From Mesostigma viride (Eukaryota > Streptophyta > Mesostigmatophyceae > Mesostigmatales > Mesostigmataceae), in assembly GCA_009746045.1 (NCBI GenBank), contig RPFO01000102.1, positions 385,322-449,321 of the forward strand: a stretch of 64,000 nucleotides of DNA, read 5' to 3'. Positions 1-10,740 of the stretch are shown one piece after another (position 1 is the stretch's first letter; each line of letters starts with the position of its first letter). A program made the translations under genes and the position numbers. Under the pieces are notes generated by a model. The model searched no databases, was not told the DNA's origin, and saw only the letters and a program-made list of their open reading frames with translations.

Positions 1-1021
1 AGCGCAATTGTTTGCCAAGAAACAAACTCAAGCTTGTGAGCCTCTAACCACAATGAAGCCTCTGCTAAGAAAGGCCGCGTCAATATTCACACAAAACTGA
101 GTGCTGTTAGCAATCTCCTTCCAAGAAACCACTCAGCAAATCCCTGACAACTTGACGATATGCCACGGTCACGCTTTGACACATCCCAGCCATGCAAAGT
201 ACATAAAAACCACTGAAAGGTGCCAGGAATCTGGCGATGCGCAGCACGGAATGGCATTATACCTGGCGCTAACTGCACGGAAAGAAGCCGAAAACTTGCG
301 TTGATAACCCATAAAGGAAGCGAAACATTCATAGGGTCACGTTGATCACACGATCGTACCATTACCGGAATTGTCCTTCGCCCAGCGGCGCAAGAAAGAA
401 CAACCTTCCATGGAATAATAAGACGCGCATCCCGCGAGCCTGGAGAGTGTCTTACCGATCATGACGGAAATCTTGCCGAAACCCAGCAAATTTTTTAAAG
501 CTTTACCAGTAACGATTTAAACGCATCCTTGACGCTAGGTAAAGCCCATAAAACCTGACAATCACCGCCGCCAGCGTGCATTCTAATTTATTCCTCTCGA
601 CGAAAACATCAGATTGGACCCCCGTGGCGATGGTCATCAATAAAATCATCGACACTGCAAAAAACGCGAACTCCGCTACGAAGTAGTATCATTTACTCAT
701 CGTCTTTAAGATTCGCTCAGTTTCTCTGCATTCCGCGAGCTATCTTTTTCTACTCTGCCTGAAAGCACGTCGCCATGGCCAGCTCCGGTAGGGGTGCGCG
801 CCCCGTGCACCACTTTTTCACGGTACGGACGGGTACCGCGAATTTTTCGGCGCCAAAATATTCGCGCCGGGACCGTCCCCTTAATCACCGCGAGCCGTAA
901 CAGGCCTAAAGCCACGCCTGTTCCGTTAATCCCACTCCCAAAGAGTGGTCGTGGTTAGCCAAGAAACCGGTGATAACCTACCTTAACAATAGGATCTTTC
1001 GCACGACCCGGATGGGTTCGT
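1..1021. other. No recognisable gene
   Basis: Only short open frames occur here, with stops in all frames and no motif I recognise. I see no LTR, TIR or tandem repeat. It may be host intergenic DNA or old transposon debris. Confidence 0.5.
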
Positions 1022-1267
1022 TACATCCTCACCTTTAAGTACATGGCGGACAAGCTGTCGTTCCTTAAATGCCGCAAGAAGCTCTCGGAGACTCGCTTCA
1101 CGCTGGGCGAGTACTTGACCCTGGCCCAGCAACAGCGGCGACGCGAGCTATGGCCGACCTACCTCCAGCTCCGGCAGAGCGCACGGGGGAAGCCGGTATA
1201 CTGGAGGGGGGCGGTCATCCACATTGACCACAAGCCCTGGCAGCCCCCTCCTGCCACCTCAGACTAG
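1022..1267 (+). pseudogene. L1-ORF1-like RNA-binding C-terminal fragment
   Basis: The plus-strand frame reads from LTFKYMADKL through the signature LTLAQQQRRRELWPTYLQLR and KPVYWRGAVIHIDHKPW to a TAG stop. The pattern of basic helix, 'LTPAQ..RR.LWP', then 'GK..YWRG..I.VD' is that of the RRM/C-terminal domain of L1-type ORF1 proteins, which bind the element's RNA. The segment is about 80 residues and has no coiled coil or RRM start upstream, so it is a fragment. It is nearly identical to the end of the LINE-A ORF1 at 10741-11136 on the other strand and stops at the same base (CAGAC|TAG). It faces the 3' end of LINE-A head-on and is a separate insertion or duplicate. Confidence 0.75.
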
Positions 1268-1379
1268 GAATATATATTATAAAAATATAATTACTTACCG
1301 AGCAGAGTGAAATCACTCAAACCAAAGCAAACGCCCAGCTATAAACCTATATAGAGAGCCATGTCAAAGCTCTATACTA

Positions 1380-1748
1380 CGATAAGACCAATGGAAACCC
1401 CTAACGGGAGGAACCTAATAGCCGCCTGCTGCACCGCAAAATCAGCCCGCGTACGGCGGAGCATGATGTCAGCCATGGCCCGAGTCAGCGCCACCGACAA
1501 GCGCTGACGCCAATAGTCCAGGTCCGCGCCAACCATGGGGCCCGCTGGCCCTCCAGGTCCAGCCGGTCCTCCCGGAGCCGGCAACACTCCTTGAAGAAGG
1601 CGGAGGTCAGGGGCCCCATGGCCCCAAACTCCTCCAGGACAAAGGGCACCACACGATGGTGCCCGACGTCGCCGTAGGCCAGGAGCTTGGCCCGCTCCGC
1701 CCGGTCCGCCGTGTAACCTTCCGTGAGGGAGGCCCCAGGACTACAATA
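1380..1748 (-). pseudogene. LINE-A C-terminal tail
   Basis: Reading the minus strand from 1745, the frame gives a lysine/arginine-rich start, then HHRVVPFVLEEFGAMGP and FFKECCRLRE. After a one-base frameshift near 1520 it gives DYWRQRLSVALTRAMADIMLRR. In RPD-endonuclease LINEs this 'VPF..E.FGA.GP....F' plus 'YW..RLS.AL' block follows the endonuclease and ends the ORF, so it fits as the last part of the LINE-A polyprotein. The role of this tail is not established. Confidence 0.6.
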
Positions 1749-2108
1749 CGGTTCTTAGGAGACGCGAAATGAGTGAGAATGTTACCCGAGCGGTAACGAG
1801 GATTCGCACCGTTGATTTTAACATATGTTTCTTTTTTTGCGCCATTTGGCGAGCATCGACTGGAGCCTGAACCTAGCGGGGGGAATCATGCGGTGGAATC
1901 TTGCGGGGAAAAATTCCGAACGTGAATTTAGCGAAGTCCTACTACATTTTGCTTGGGTACACGGTACTACAGTTTCGTCACTGAAAATTTTCTGTAGTTG
2001 CGTTGGTGTTTCGTGCATTCCGCTGAAATTTTCGTGTTCAGTGCCCAGATCACAATTTGATCCGGGCGCAAAATGATTGGCTGTACGGTACGAACCAAAA
2101 ACGAAATT
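1749..2108. mobile_element. Probable ~360-bp insertion in LINE-A
   Basis: LINE-A coding sequence is interrupted between the block ending in AAELRY (2110-2125) and the next block starting near 1745. The ~360 bp between is AT-richer and in neither strand resembles the LINE. I found no clear terminal inverted repeat or target duplication, so the boundaries are approximate and an old deletion/insertion scar is an alternative. Confidence 0.35.
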
Positions 2109-2437
2109 TTAGTATCTAAGTTCCGCAGCGCTTGCTGAATTTGCCCCGGAAGCCCGGGGGCACTTTCCCCGCTGAAAAAGGTCTCCGCGGAAGCGTATTG
2201 TAGTGAGCCACGTGCACGTGGCTAAGAGCCAAGGGCCGCGCCACCGAAACGTCAATAAGCAGATGCCGGCCACCCCCCTCAAAGTCCAGCACCACGATGT
2301 CAGGCCGGTGGTTGGGGGAATACATAGAAGGCAGCGCCATCCGCATCCTCGGACCGGATGTTCGCGTGGGGGAAAACCGACCGAACCATGGCGAGCACCA
2401 CCGTCAGGAGGACAGTGTGCAAATACAAATACCAATT
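2109..2437 (-). pseudogene. LINE-A restriction-like endonuclease fragment
   Basis: The minus-strand frame from 2346 contains NHRPDIVVLDFEGGG followed by RHLLIDVSVARPLA. A 'PD' pair and an acidic residue in a hydrophobic strand (LLIDVSV) match the PD-(D/E)XK core of the endonuclease found after the RT in R2/CRE-type LINEs. That enzyme nicks target DNA to prime reverse transcription. The CCHC knuckle that normally precedes it lies at 3773-3860, beyond the ~1.3-kb insertion at 2438-3772. Upstream residues are split over two frames, so at least one indel is present. Assignment rests on motif and order only. Confidence 0.6.
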
Positions 2438-3159
2438 CTCATTACAATTCGTTCAAGTGGCCCGCCGGAGCGGCTGTACAATTTTTCCCAGTGAGCGCGC
2501 TGCCAAGTGTACTTGTGGGCAAATTTTTAGGTGCCCCGTCACTTCGAGGTACTAAAAATTAGGCTACGGTACGAATTCAGCGAATTTCAGCGAATTTTCA
2601 GTCGAACCAAAGGAAGTGTGTCAAAATTCCAGGACAGGTGGCAAGGCTGTGAAAGGTCGTATTAATATTGCTTTTCTGGATTGATTGACTTTGTATTAAA
2701 AATGATAAAAGACTACTGTGCTTCGTCCATAGCCAGCACCTTATCGGATGAGTGGATATTGCTGCAGGTAACACCGCCGTCACCTATGATTGGTGCTCGG
2801 CTAGAATCACAGATTAACTTTATATTTTATAACTGACATGTAGTCAACACTTAACAAGTGTCAAATGTTAACTACTGTCGACCCATAGAAATTATAGTGT
2901 AATATATATGTGGGGCAGAATTATTCACGCCTGGCCTATAGGGCCCGTGCGTATAATATCATATAATATCGTAAATACTCAAACTTATAACTTTTCACCT
3001 GGACCTCAGATTGAGGTGGTTCCAGTTGCAGAGTTGTAGTAAATATATAGCTCTACACGCCAGAAATCATATTTATGACTGAACACAGACTACCCGAACT
3101 TTACTCAGCACTGCAGGTGCTGGGCTTGTTGGGCTTAGATGGGGCATATTCTTGACAAA

Positions 3160-3350
3160 GTGACGCCAACTACCAAAAAGTTTACGTTACGAATTTTCAG
3201 CCCAACACTCGCGCAAAATGAAGTGATGGCAACTACCAAAACGTTTCCGTTACGAATTTTCACTCCCACACGTTTGCACAAGAGGAAGTGACGACAACTA
3301 CCAAAAAGTTTCCGTTACGAATTTTCAGTCCCACACTTCGCGCAAATTTT
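3160..3350. repeat. Three tandem ~64-bp units
   Basis: Units begin at 3160, 3223 and 3288, each starting GTGA followed by CAACTACCAAAA and TTACGAATTTTCA. They lie within the 2438-3772 element and are divergent, so the array is not very recent. Confidence 0.75.
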
Positions 3351-3648
3351 AGTAGGGCTGCACGCAAGCTACCTTTCAAAATTTTGCGCTAGTATGGAAC
3401 GCATTTCATTCGTCTGGAGGAACGCTGCCCGCCAACTACCCCCGTTCAGAAAGTTCCGCCGAAATTTACTTGAGATTCGGAAATCTGAACGTCCGCGCAA
3501 ATTTTAGTAGGGCTGCACGCAAGCTACCTTTCAAATTTTTGCGCAAGTATTGCACGCAATTCATTCGTCCGGAGGAATGCTGCTCGTCAACTGCCCCCGT
3601 TCAGAAAGTTGCGCCGAACTTTACTTGAGATTTGGAAATCTGAACGTG
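3339..3648. repeat. Two tandem 155-bp units
   Basis: Units begin at 3339 and 3494 with CGCGCAAATTTTAGTAGGGC and each end near GGAAATCTGAACGT. They are highly similar to each other. They lie inside the 2438-3772 element next to the 64-bp array. Confidence 0.8.
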
Positions 3649-3772
3649 CGGTTGGAGTTTCGCGGGGAAACCCAACCAAGTTCCCCAGTAATTCACCAAT
3701 GACGCGCTTCGAACACTTGATGCCCGCTAAAACCTAAGCAGCCGCTCCGGCTGGCCACTTAAACGAAACTTG

Positions 3773-5941
3773 ATGTGATTCTGTTGGCCCCCCATGCAGG
3801 CAAGGTAGTGAGTCCCCGCGGGATCCAGCGGCTGCCCACAGCTACCACAAGGCAGCCCGGCCGGAACAAGAGGCTGCGGGGCAAATAGCTGGTGCCGGAG
3901 CGCCACCGAGTAGTGGCTGGGAGCCAAGGCGAATGGGGGGGCCATGGGAAGAGCACGAAGGTACGCCGAGCCCACACTCCGCAAGGAAAGCGAGAACAGC
4001 CACGCACGTGGACCCCTGGGCGTTGAGGTCCGCGAAAAGAGCCATCCAATCAGCCGTGTGCAGAATACCCGCGTAGGTTTTCTGGTGTTTATCGATGACG
4101 CGAGCAGGGAATGCGGCGGGAGATTGAACGGAGGCGACCGAGGGAGTGCCGCGAGGGAGGTGGCGCTGTACCGCCTGAGCGGCACGGACAGGAGAACAGG
4201 CCTGCTGGATCTCAGCATAGGCCTCCTGGATGGCGGTGACGAAGGGCAAAGGGCTGCTGGGGTCCAGGAGGTCAGGCGCTGCCGTTGCCAAAAGGGGCAG
4301 GAGCCGGCAGCTTTCCGCCCACGACTGAGCGTCGGAGCCCAAAAATGCTGCTGGGGCCAGCCGGGCGGCACGAGTCAGACCACAGCCCGACCCATATCGG
4401 GCAGGCAGGGAGGCAATGCGAATAGCATGTGGCGGGAGGTCGGGGCCCGGAACCAGCTGCGCCAAGGCCGACTGGATGCGTTCGTCGTGGCCCTCGGCGG
4501 CCAGCCGGACCTGAGCCGGAAGAGCGCCCGGCCCGGAGCCAGTGAACGACGCAAGGGTGAGCGCAAAACCACAGAAGCAGACCCTTGGTCTGTGAATCAT
4601 GAAGGCGCGCAATCAAGGGCAGTACCTCAGTGCGTGCCTCGAGGGCGGCCCGCAGAGCCTCGATGACAAACTCGGGGTCGCCAACCGGAACGCCGAGGAC
4701 ATCCAACCCATGGAGGCGCTCGTCCCGGCCCAAGAGCTGGGGCGGAAAGCCGGAGCAATCACCTTGGGGCGAGTACACCGCGCACTTGGCCAGGGTCAAC
4801 TGGAGGTTGATGTCGGCCACCGCGGTCTGCAGTGCCAGCAGAGCCGCGGAGGTGTCCAGCACAGGGCCCAGGAGGTAGATATCATCCAAGTAGGCCTGGA
4901 TAGCGACCGCCGGGTGGGCAGCATGGACCGCTTGGAGGCAACCCTGGAGGGGGGCGGCAAAGTACAGGGGTCCCAGGGGGTCCCCTTGCTGGGTGCCCGA
5001 CCGCGACAGCAGGCCGCCGCGAGTGCCGTCCTCCATGATGTGAACCAGTTGGCCGGGCTGGCCGTAGCACACGGCGGTCCAAGCGTACAAGTCATCGAAG
5101 GACTCCATGACTGCCGCAAACATGCTGGCCCGGGACAGACTGTTGAACGCGTTGTGGCAGGCGACCTTAACGACAGCGTGGGTGGGGTGGGCCTCGAGGT
5201 AGGCCTGCACCGAATGGATGAGGATATCCGCCCCGCCTGGAGTCGTCACCCCCAGCTGGGCCGCCACCGAGGTCTCACCCGCTGCGAGGGGCGGGCAGAA
5301 AAAGGCACGGAGCTCGGGCGCCTTTTGGCGGCAGATCACTTTGCCCACGAGCTTGCGGAGCACCTCACCGCAGGCGATCGGGCGCACCTTGCCCTCGGGG
5401 GGGGGCAAGACACCCTTGAGCAGAGCGAGGAGGCGAGCGCCCGCTAACCACTCGCGCGCAGCGGGAGGAACGCGACCAGCCGCCAGGTCAATGAGGGTGT
5501 CAAAGAGAATGTCCTCGCCCCCATGCCCCACCAGGACCTCCAAGTGCTCGTAGCGCCAGCCCGGCGGCCCGGTAGAGGAAGCCCGCGGGACCGCACGCAT
5601 CACCTCCAGGAAGCAGTCGCGGTCCAGCCGGAGGGGGGCCGGCAGGGGGTCCGGCACGGGCAGCTGGAAGCCTGGCTCCGCAGGGTGAAGAGCCTCCAAG
5701 GCCGCCAGGGTAGCCGCATTGGCGGGGGCCAGCTTGGCCATGCATTTCCAAGCGGGTCATGGCCCGGCTGAGCTGCCCCTCGCGGACGAGGCGGATGACG
5801 TCGGCGGCCACCCGCTCGAAGGAGACCTCCCCCGACAGCCGGGCCGTGCGCGGGGGCGGCACGCCAAACAGCCCCTCCCAGTCCCCCTTCAGAAAGCGGC
5901 GGCAACGGGCAATAACCGCACCCTGGAGGCCGCGCACACCA
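3773..5941 (-). pseudogene. LINE-A reverse transcriptase
   Basis: The largest frame (5741-4272) contains STGPPGWRYEHLEVL, KVRPIACGEVLRKLVGK (motif 1/2 region), NAFNSLSR (motif A), SGTQQGDPLGPLYF (motif B) and AYLDDIYLLG (motif C). The N-terminal block GDWEGLFG...VREGQLSRAMTRLEMHG is in another frame (5937-5500), joined by an indel near 5740. Downstream thumb motifs (ASLPARYGSGCGLTRAARLAPAAFLG) lie in frame 4612-3842, and a CCHC knuckle (CGSC, D..GTH, C) lies in frame 4371-3727. So at least three frameshifts are present. The motif A aspartate is replaced by alanine (codon at 5160-5162), which should abolish catalysis. YLDD rather than the F/YADD of most LINEs is seen. Confidence 0.85.
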
Positions 5942-6591
5942 CGCCCGAGAGGGGTGAGGATCGAGCAGGCGGGGGGTCACCATGTGCAGTTTAAAGCCCA
6001 GCGGGTCGTCCGGAGCGGCGTGCATGCGCCGGAGAGAAACGATTGCACATTGCGCGAAAAGGCTACGCGCGCGGTGGGGGAGGCGCGCTGGCAGTGAGCT
6101 TCCGGGCACCGGTAACAGCTCATGGCCTGCAGATCCGCCGCGCCGAGATCGGGGTGCACAGCGCGAAGGTGCGGGTAGAGGAGGTTACGGTTGTGGAACA
6201 CACCAGCACACGGGGACCCCGTGGGAAGCAGCACGGCACACCGGTGGAGGCCGTCGGCGGGCGCTGAGTGGCGGGGAGCGGCGCCAGCAAAGGCAGGTGG
6301 GGCCGGCCTGCGGCGTCGCCCCAGCCGGGCCGGCAGGCGCGCGCACCACGACCCGACCAGCGCCCGGCATGCCCGCCGGGGCCACGGAGGAGGCAGTGCC
6401 CACCGGGGAGACCCCCAGCGGAGGGGGATCGAGAACGCCGACGCCCCTCCCATGGGGGGACTCGCCAGCGCGCCCGTGACCACCCCAGGCCCCGGCAACG
6501 AGGCCGGGGGCGGCGGCCGAGGGGCCGGGGACGCAGCTGGCCCCGGGGCCCGGTGGGGACCCTGCGGGGGACCCAGCGCGACCGGGGGCGG
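5942..6591 (-). pseudogene. LINE-A zinc-finger and proline-rich linker
   Basis: The minus-strand frame 6498-5977 is rich in P, A and G and contains a C2H2-like finger (CAVLLPTGSPC, then FHNRNLLYPHLRAVH). A cysteine cluster follows (CYRCPEAHC). C2H2 fingers upstream of the RT are known in RPD-endonuclease LINEs, where they help recognise target DNA. The frame remains open to 6591 and, across the hAT insertion, continues in frame from the RING-H2 segment. Confidence 0.55.
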
Positions 6592-8085
6592 GCCGAGAGC
6601 AGAGTTCCATTATACGGCGTATTATACGGTATTATACGGTATAATACGCGTTATACAAGGTCGAGCGGATAATTTTTATCCGTTTTATACGATTTGCGTA
6701 TTTTTACGTATAATACGGCGAATAACACGTATCAGCGCGCGTATAATGGGGTTTTCGCGCTCATCCGAGGTCCGGCAGCCAAATTTTTCGTGCGGGAACC
6801 AAGGCGGGAAAGCAAGGGAACTTAGAAACACTACGGAAACCATCCACTGGTTGACATTTGGCGACCGTGAGACACAAGGATCTTACAAGCAAGCTACACT
6901 GTAGCATGGCAACCCTCCATGCTGTTTAGGTCTCTGCCCTTGCCTCTCGGGCAGGCATGCACCGAATATTTAAGTCATACAGAAAACTGACTGGTACGAG
7001 AGCATGGCCGCTTTACATTTTAGGCATGATCCTTAGGTCTTGAAAAGCTTATATCCTTGGCCAGGCCGCGTTGGGATGTGCGCGGATGTGTCTCGACCTT
7101 CTGCTCGATGCGGCAACCTCGTTTCAGCAACCAGGTGGCGACCGTGCATGTGCTAACTGTTGATAGGCGGGAAATGCCCCTACATTTGAACGCGGATAGC
7201 TGTTTCACGTTATTCCTTACATGATTTATAAGCGACGACGGCCAGGAAAGGCTCGCAGCTACGTCCATCAGGTGGGCATGCTGGCTCCGTCAAGAAAGGT
7301 AATATGCGGTTTTGATCTGGTACGTGCTATCCTGTTCACGTGTTCATTGTACTGTATCAAGTTGTTGGGTGGATTGTAAAATAATCGTCGACCTGTAATG
7401 GAGGTTTTCTGCATGTCTTTTGGTTGCTTTACTGCCTCTACGCATTGTTGGCTTGTGATGGTTGGGGAATACCACGACGACATGCAGATTTTGGACCAGA
7501 TTTGTCTGCTATTAGCTTATGCTTCATCGAAAGCAGTGACGTAGTGCTTGGCATTGTTTATAAATATGATAAGCTTGATAACGCGATGTTTTTTCTTGCT
7601 AAAAGCATCTCGAAACAAGTGGTTTTCTGGCCAGATCTAGCCACTATTTCTTGTTTTGCTCGCCAAAGTCAGCCTTCTTCTTGTGTGCTCCTCATGCATA
7701 CAAGAAACATGGAGATGCCCAGGACCTGCTTGCATGGAAGCATAGCCATCTTACTTCTTTTGCTTTTTTCATCTTTCCATTTCATTTGGCGTTGTTTTTT
7801 AGGGTATAATGCATAGGTAATCTAGCTCCTCCGGAACCCCGGTTTACACGTCCAGTGTTCCCAAGCACTGCTGAGCAGTGGCAACCCATGTATCATGTGT
7901 AATTTAGTGTCAGAAACATGTGGACTGCTTGAAATGATATCAAAATGCATGAAACAACCCCAAAAACGATTAAATCCAGTATTTGCGTATAATTTCCGGA
8001 TAATACCGTATTATACCGTATTATCCATTATACGGACCCCGCGCGTATAACCGCGTATTGCGTATAATGGAACTCTGGCCGAGAG
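6592..8085. mobile_element. hAT-1: non-autonomous hAT transposon with 8-bp duplication
   Basis: The element is 6600-8077 (1,478 bp). Both ends carry the perfect 17-bp inverted repeat CAGAGTTCCATTATACG and are flanked by the 8-bp direct repeat GCCGAGAG (6592-6599 and 8078-8085). An 8-bp duplication with CAG-type termini is the hAT signature. Subterminal regions are packed with CGTATTATACGG-type palindromic motifs, as expected for transposase-binding sites. I see no transposase; the longest plus-strand frame (7424-7816) is not recognisable. Removing the element plus one duplication restores an open LINE-A frame. Confidence 0.92.
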
Positions 8086-8375
8086 GAAGCGCAGTCCCAG
8101 GGGGCGGCACAACAGCCCGGCACAACGGGCAGCGCGGCGCGGAGTGGAGCAAGCTGCGCGCGATGCACGCTTGATGGAATGTGTGGCCGCACGCGGGCAG
8201 GCGACACAAGCCATCCCCCGGCTGGAAGGGCTCAAGGCAGATGGCACAGGAGCCCGACTCGGGGTCATCCCCCTCCAGAAGGGACCGGACATGAGGGGGG
8301 GGCGGGTCCCAGCCGGCCTCCCAGCAACCCGGGAGAGCAGCAATCTGGGCGCGTGAGAGGATGCCGACCGGACTA
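8086..8375 (-). pseudogene. LINE-A RING-H2 finger segment
   Basis: The minus strand encodes YSPVGILSRAQIAALPG, then CAIC, a 15-residue spacer, C-G-H, H, C (ACGHTFHQAC) and CPLC. This is a complete RING-H2 pattern (C-x2-C...C-x-H-x2-H-x2-C...C-x2-C), and all eight zinc ligands are present. RING-H2 domains bind E2 enzymes and usually act as ubiquitin ligases. The frame is continuous upstream with the end of the ORF1 module if the 8378-10738 element and one TA are removed, and downstream with the finger region if hAT-1 is removed. I infer it is part of the LINE-A polyprotein, not a host gene. Confidence 0.75.
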
Positions 8376-10740
8376 TAGGGAATATACCAGTAGTGTAGAT
8401 TAGTAAGGCTTAGCCTAGCATGTGGCCCCCGCGCATGTGCGCCCATAATGGCCCCCATGGATGATGCCTTCAACATTTAGCCACGCTATATCTATAATGG
8501 GACCCCATGTCCATGTTCCCAAGAAAAGTCCTTATTTTAGGACCAGTTTGAATTAAAAAATATATGTGCAAAGATCAAATTTTGACCCTGGCATTTTTAC
8601 CACTGACAGATAACACACTTTTTGAATTTTGGACAAAAACCTGGGTTCAAATAATTACATTTAGTGCCTGAATGGACCCTGGCCCATGGCAGGCCTCAAA
8701 CCGCGAATTTGGTCAAAATGAGAATTTAGGACCAATAGGACCAATTAGTGTCAACGCATGACCATGCTATCCACACGGTCCCTTGAGCATCTTACAAGCG
8801 CTAGGGGACCCTACGAGGCCTTGGGATGGCGGGGCAGCGTATAACAAGGCCATACCCTGCTGTGGCTGCCTCTATATATACGCGTGCTTAACGGTGTCAC
8901 AGATGGTGCAGGTAATGCAATATACGGTTGCATGGTTGCTGAGGTTGCCCGGCTTGAACATGGCCCACCCCTTGCGGTAAACTTTCTCTAAGCATATGCC
9001 AAACCTTCTTTGACATCACGGACATGCTGGCCACCACCCAGCGATGAAAAAACATTGCATTTGCATTGCAACTAACACATGAATGCAGCCAAATCAAGTT
9101 ACAGAGCAACGTTGTGCTAACATGCAACGCTTTGTGAGCGAATTCAGGGTGCATGTAACACGTAAACCATATTGTATATACTGTCTGAGAACACCCTGAA
9201 CGACTGCAGGCCATAGGACCATGGTTTATAACTAACACATGAGTAAAACTGCTCTTACGCATGTGTGTTTTAGCTGCAGCGGACGACGAAGATAGAGACG
9301 TAAAAAATTGTATGACGTAAACCAACTATGTGTGACAGTTATGTGCACAGAGAGCGTCCCCTCTTTTTAGGCATAGCTTACTGACTCAAAACACCACGAC
9401 AGCGTTGCCAGTTACACTCATGATCTAGGGCACCCCGGCACGTACCTGCTACTTACGTCGCCTCATTCAGATGGTTGCAAAAAAGTCGCTGAAATCCGCA
9501 GCGAGGTCAGCTTTCCGAGAGCTGAGCGCACCAAAGCTGGCCAACCGGTTCAAAAATGATATAAACCACGCTTGTGCTGCGTTCTAGGTCCAAGAAATAC
9601 CGAAAGTGAAGACCTACAAGGTGCGCTCGCTGCCCAGCCTGAACGTCCCTAAAACATGGTCGACAATGGAAATCGGGCAAGAATATCACGGCCCAGGCGC
9701 TCCCATGTCAAATACTCCGTTTATAAACTCCAGACTATAATCAAAATCGTCCACAAAAATTTCCTGGCTCGATTCGCACCACCATTGCTAATACACTAAC
9801 ATGTTTGTGCCAAAATCGACCCTCCGCGAGCAGGCGATCTGCGACCCATTTGTGTTGTGCCGCTGTGCTACAGCGCTACACATAAAAACTTGCGCAGAAA
9901 ATGTCACAGCCTTTAAGCATAACTAACTACCTTTCGTTTTTGCTACTGGGCGCCCGAAATGATAAACGCACGTGAAAACGCCGGCCACGATTGTCACGTC
10001 GCCATATCCACCTCAGATCATTCCCGCACCCACTTTTTCGCTCCAAAATCGGTTATATTTTTGGTCGAGGTACCTACTTTCCCGCCATTATACCCGGTAC
10101 CCGGGTACGGAATCCGGGTACCATGTGCCGGTACCACGGGTCGGGTACATCATGCCGGGTACGGTCCACATGGGGTACGGTCCATATAGTGACCCCCCCC
10201 CCGGTACCTCGGTTATAGTAAATTGGTCCTTAATTTAGGACTTTGTCCTAAATTAAGGACCGTGGGAGGCTTAACACCCATGGATGTTGCATTAAGAGTT
10301 TAGCCATGCTATGCCTATGCAGAGAGCTGCTCTCTGTCGAGAAGCCATGCCCTAGCCCTTGTATAGCCAATTAGCCATGATGATCTTCCTCCCCCGTGCC
10401 AGGATCCCCCCCTTAGGCGGGTTGAACCTGAGACAGCATGGTGGTGCCGGTGCCCTGGTGCACCTATAGAGCAAGGGTAGCTTACATTCCCACCCTTGCA
10501 TGAAGTAGCCTAGGATGTATTAAAAGCCATATGCCCCTTCTCAGGGATATGTGCTACATTGGCTCCCAACGGAGTGATGTTCCTAATTATAAAGTAATTA
10601 ATCCATGGGAGGTCCCATTGTCGGCTGGGCGCGGCTAAATACTGAAAGCATCATCCATGGGGGCCATTATGGGCGCACATGCGCATGGGCCACTTGCAAA
10701 GGCTAAGCCTGTCTAATCTACACTACTGGTATATTCCCTA
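8376..10740. mobile_element. 2.36-kb DNA transposon with ~130-bp TIRs and TA duplication
   Basis: Element 8378-10738 starts GGGAATATACCAGTAGTG and ends with its reverse complement. The inverted repeats run about 130 bp (8378-8508 and 10611-10738) with scattered differences. TA flanks both sides (8376-8377, 10739-10740). It sits between the LINE-A ORF1 C-terminal domain and RING-H2. No transposase is recognised inside. Contents include AT-rich sequence, a cluster of GGTACC-like motifs (10080-10205) and a 17-bp perfect hairpin. A TA target suggests Tc1/mariner-like or another TA-targeting family, but TIRs this long are atypical for that group. Confidence 0.75.
10225..10261. repeat. Perfect 17-bp hairpin, 3-nt loop
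   Basis: GGTCCTTAATTTAGGAC, TTT, then the exact reverse complement. It lies inside the 2.36-kb element. It may be a terminator-like structure or the fused ends of a smaller inverted-repeat element. Confidence 0.9.

Larger units (their letters stand above)
2438..3772. mobile_element. ~1.3-kb inverted-repeat element inside LINE-A
   Basis: The left end, TTCGTTCAAGTGGCCCGCCG and onward, and the reverse complement of the right end, TTCGTTTAAGTGGCCAGCCG, match over about 30 bp including GGAGCGGCTG. The segment sits exactly between the LINE-A CCHC and RPD modules. It has no recognisable transposase and carries two tandem-repeat arrays. I could not find a target duplication, so the superfamily is unknown. 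It is either a non-autonomous DNA transposon or a related foldback element. Confidence 0.55.

Noticed and set aside
3727-5741. RT as part of a bacterial retron, group II intron or diversity-generating system
   Set aside because: The flanking modules (L1-ORF1-like, RING-H2, CCHC, RPD endonuclease) and the eukaryotic transposon context fit a LINE. No template repeat/variable repeat or ribozyme structure was seen.
8021-8476. RING-H2 ORF as a host E3 ligase gene
   Set aside because: Its first ~35 residues come from the TIR of the neighbouring transposon and its last residues from the hAT-1 TIR. The frame between belongs with LINE-A.
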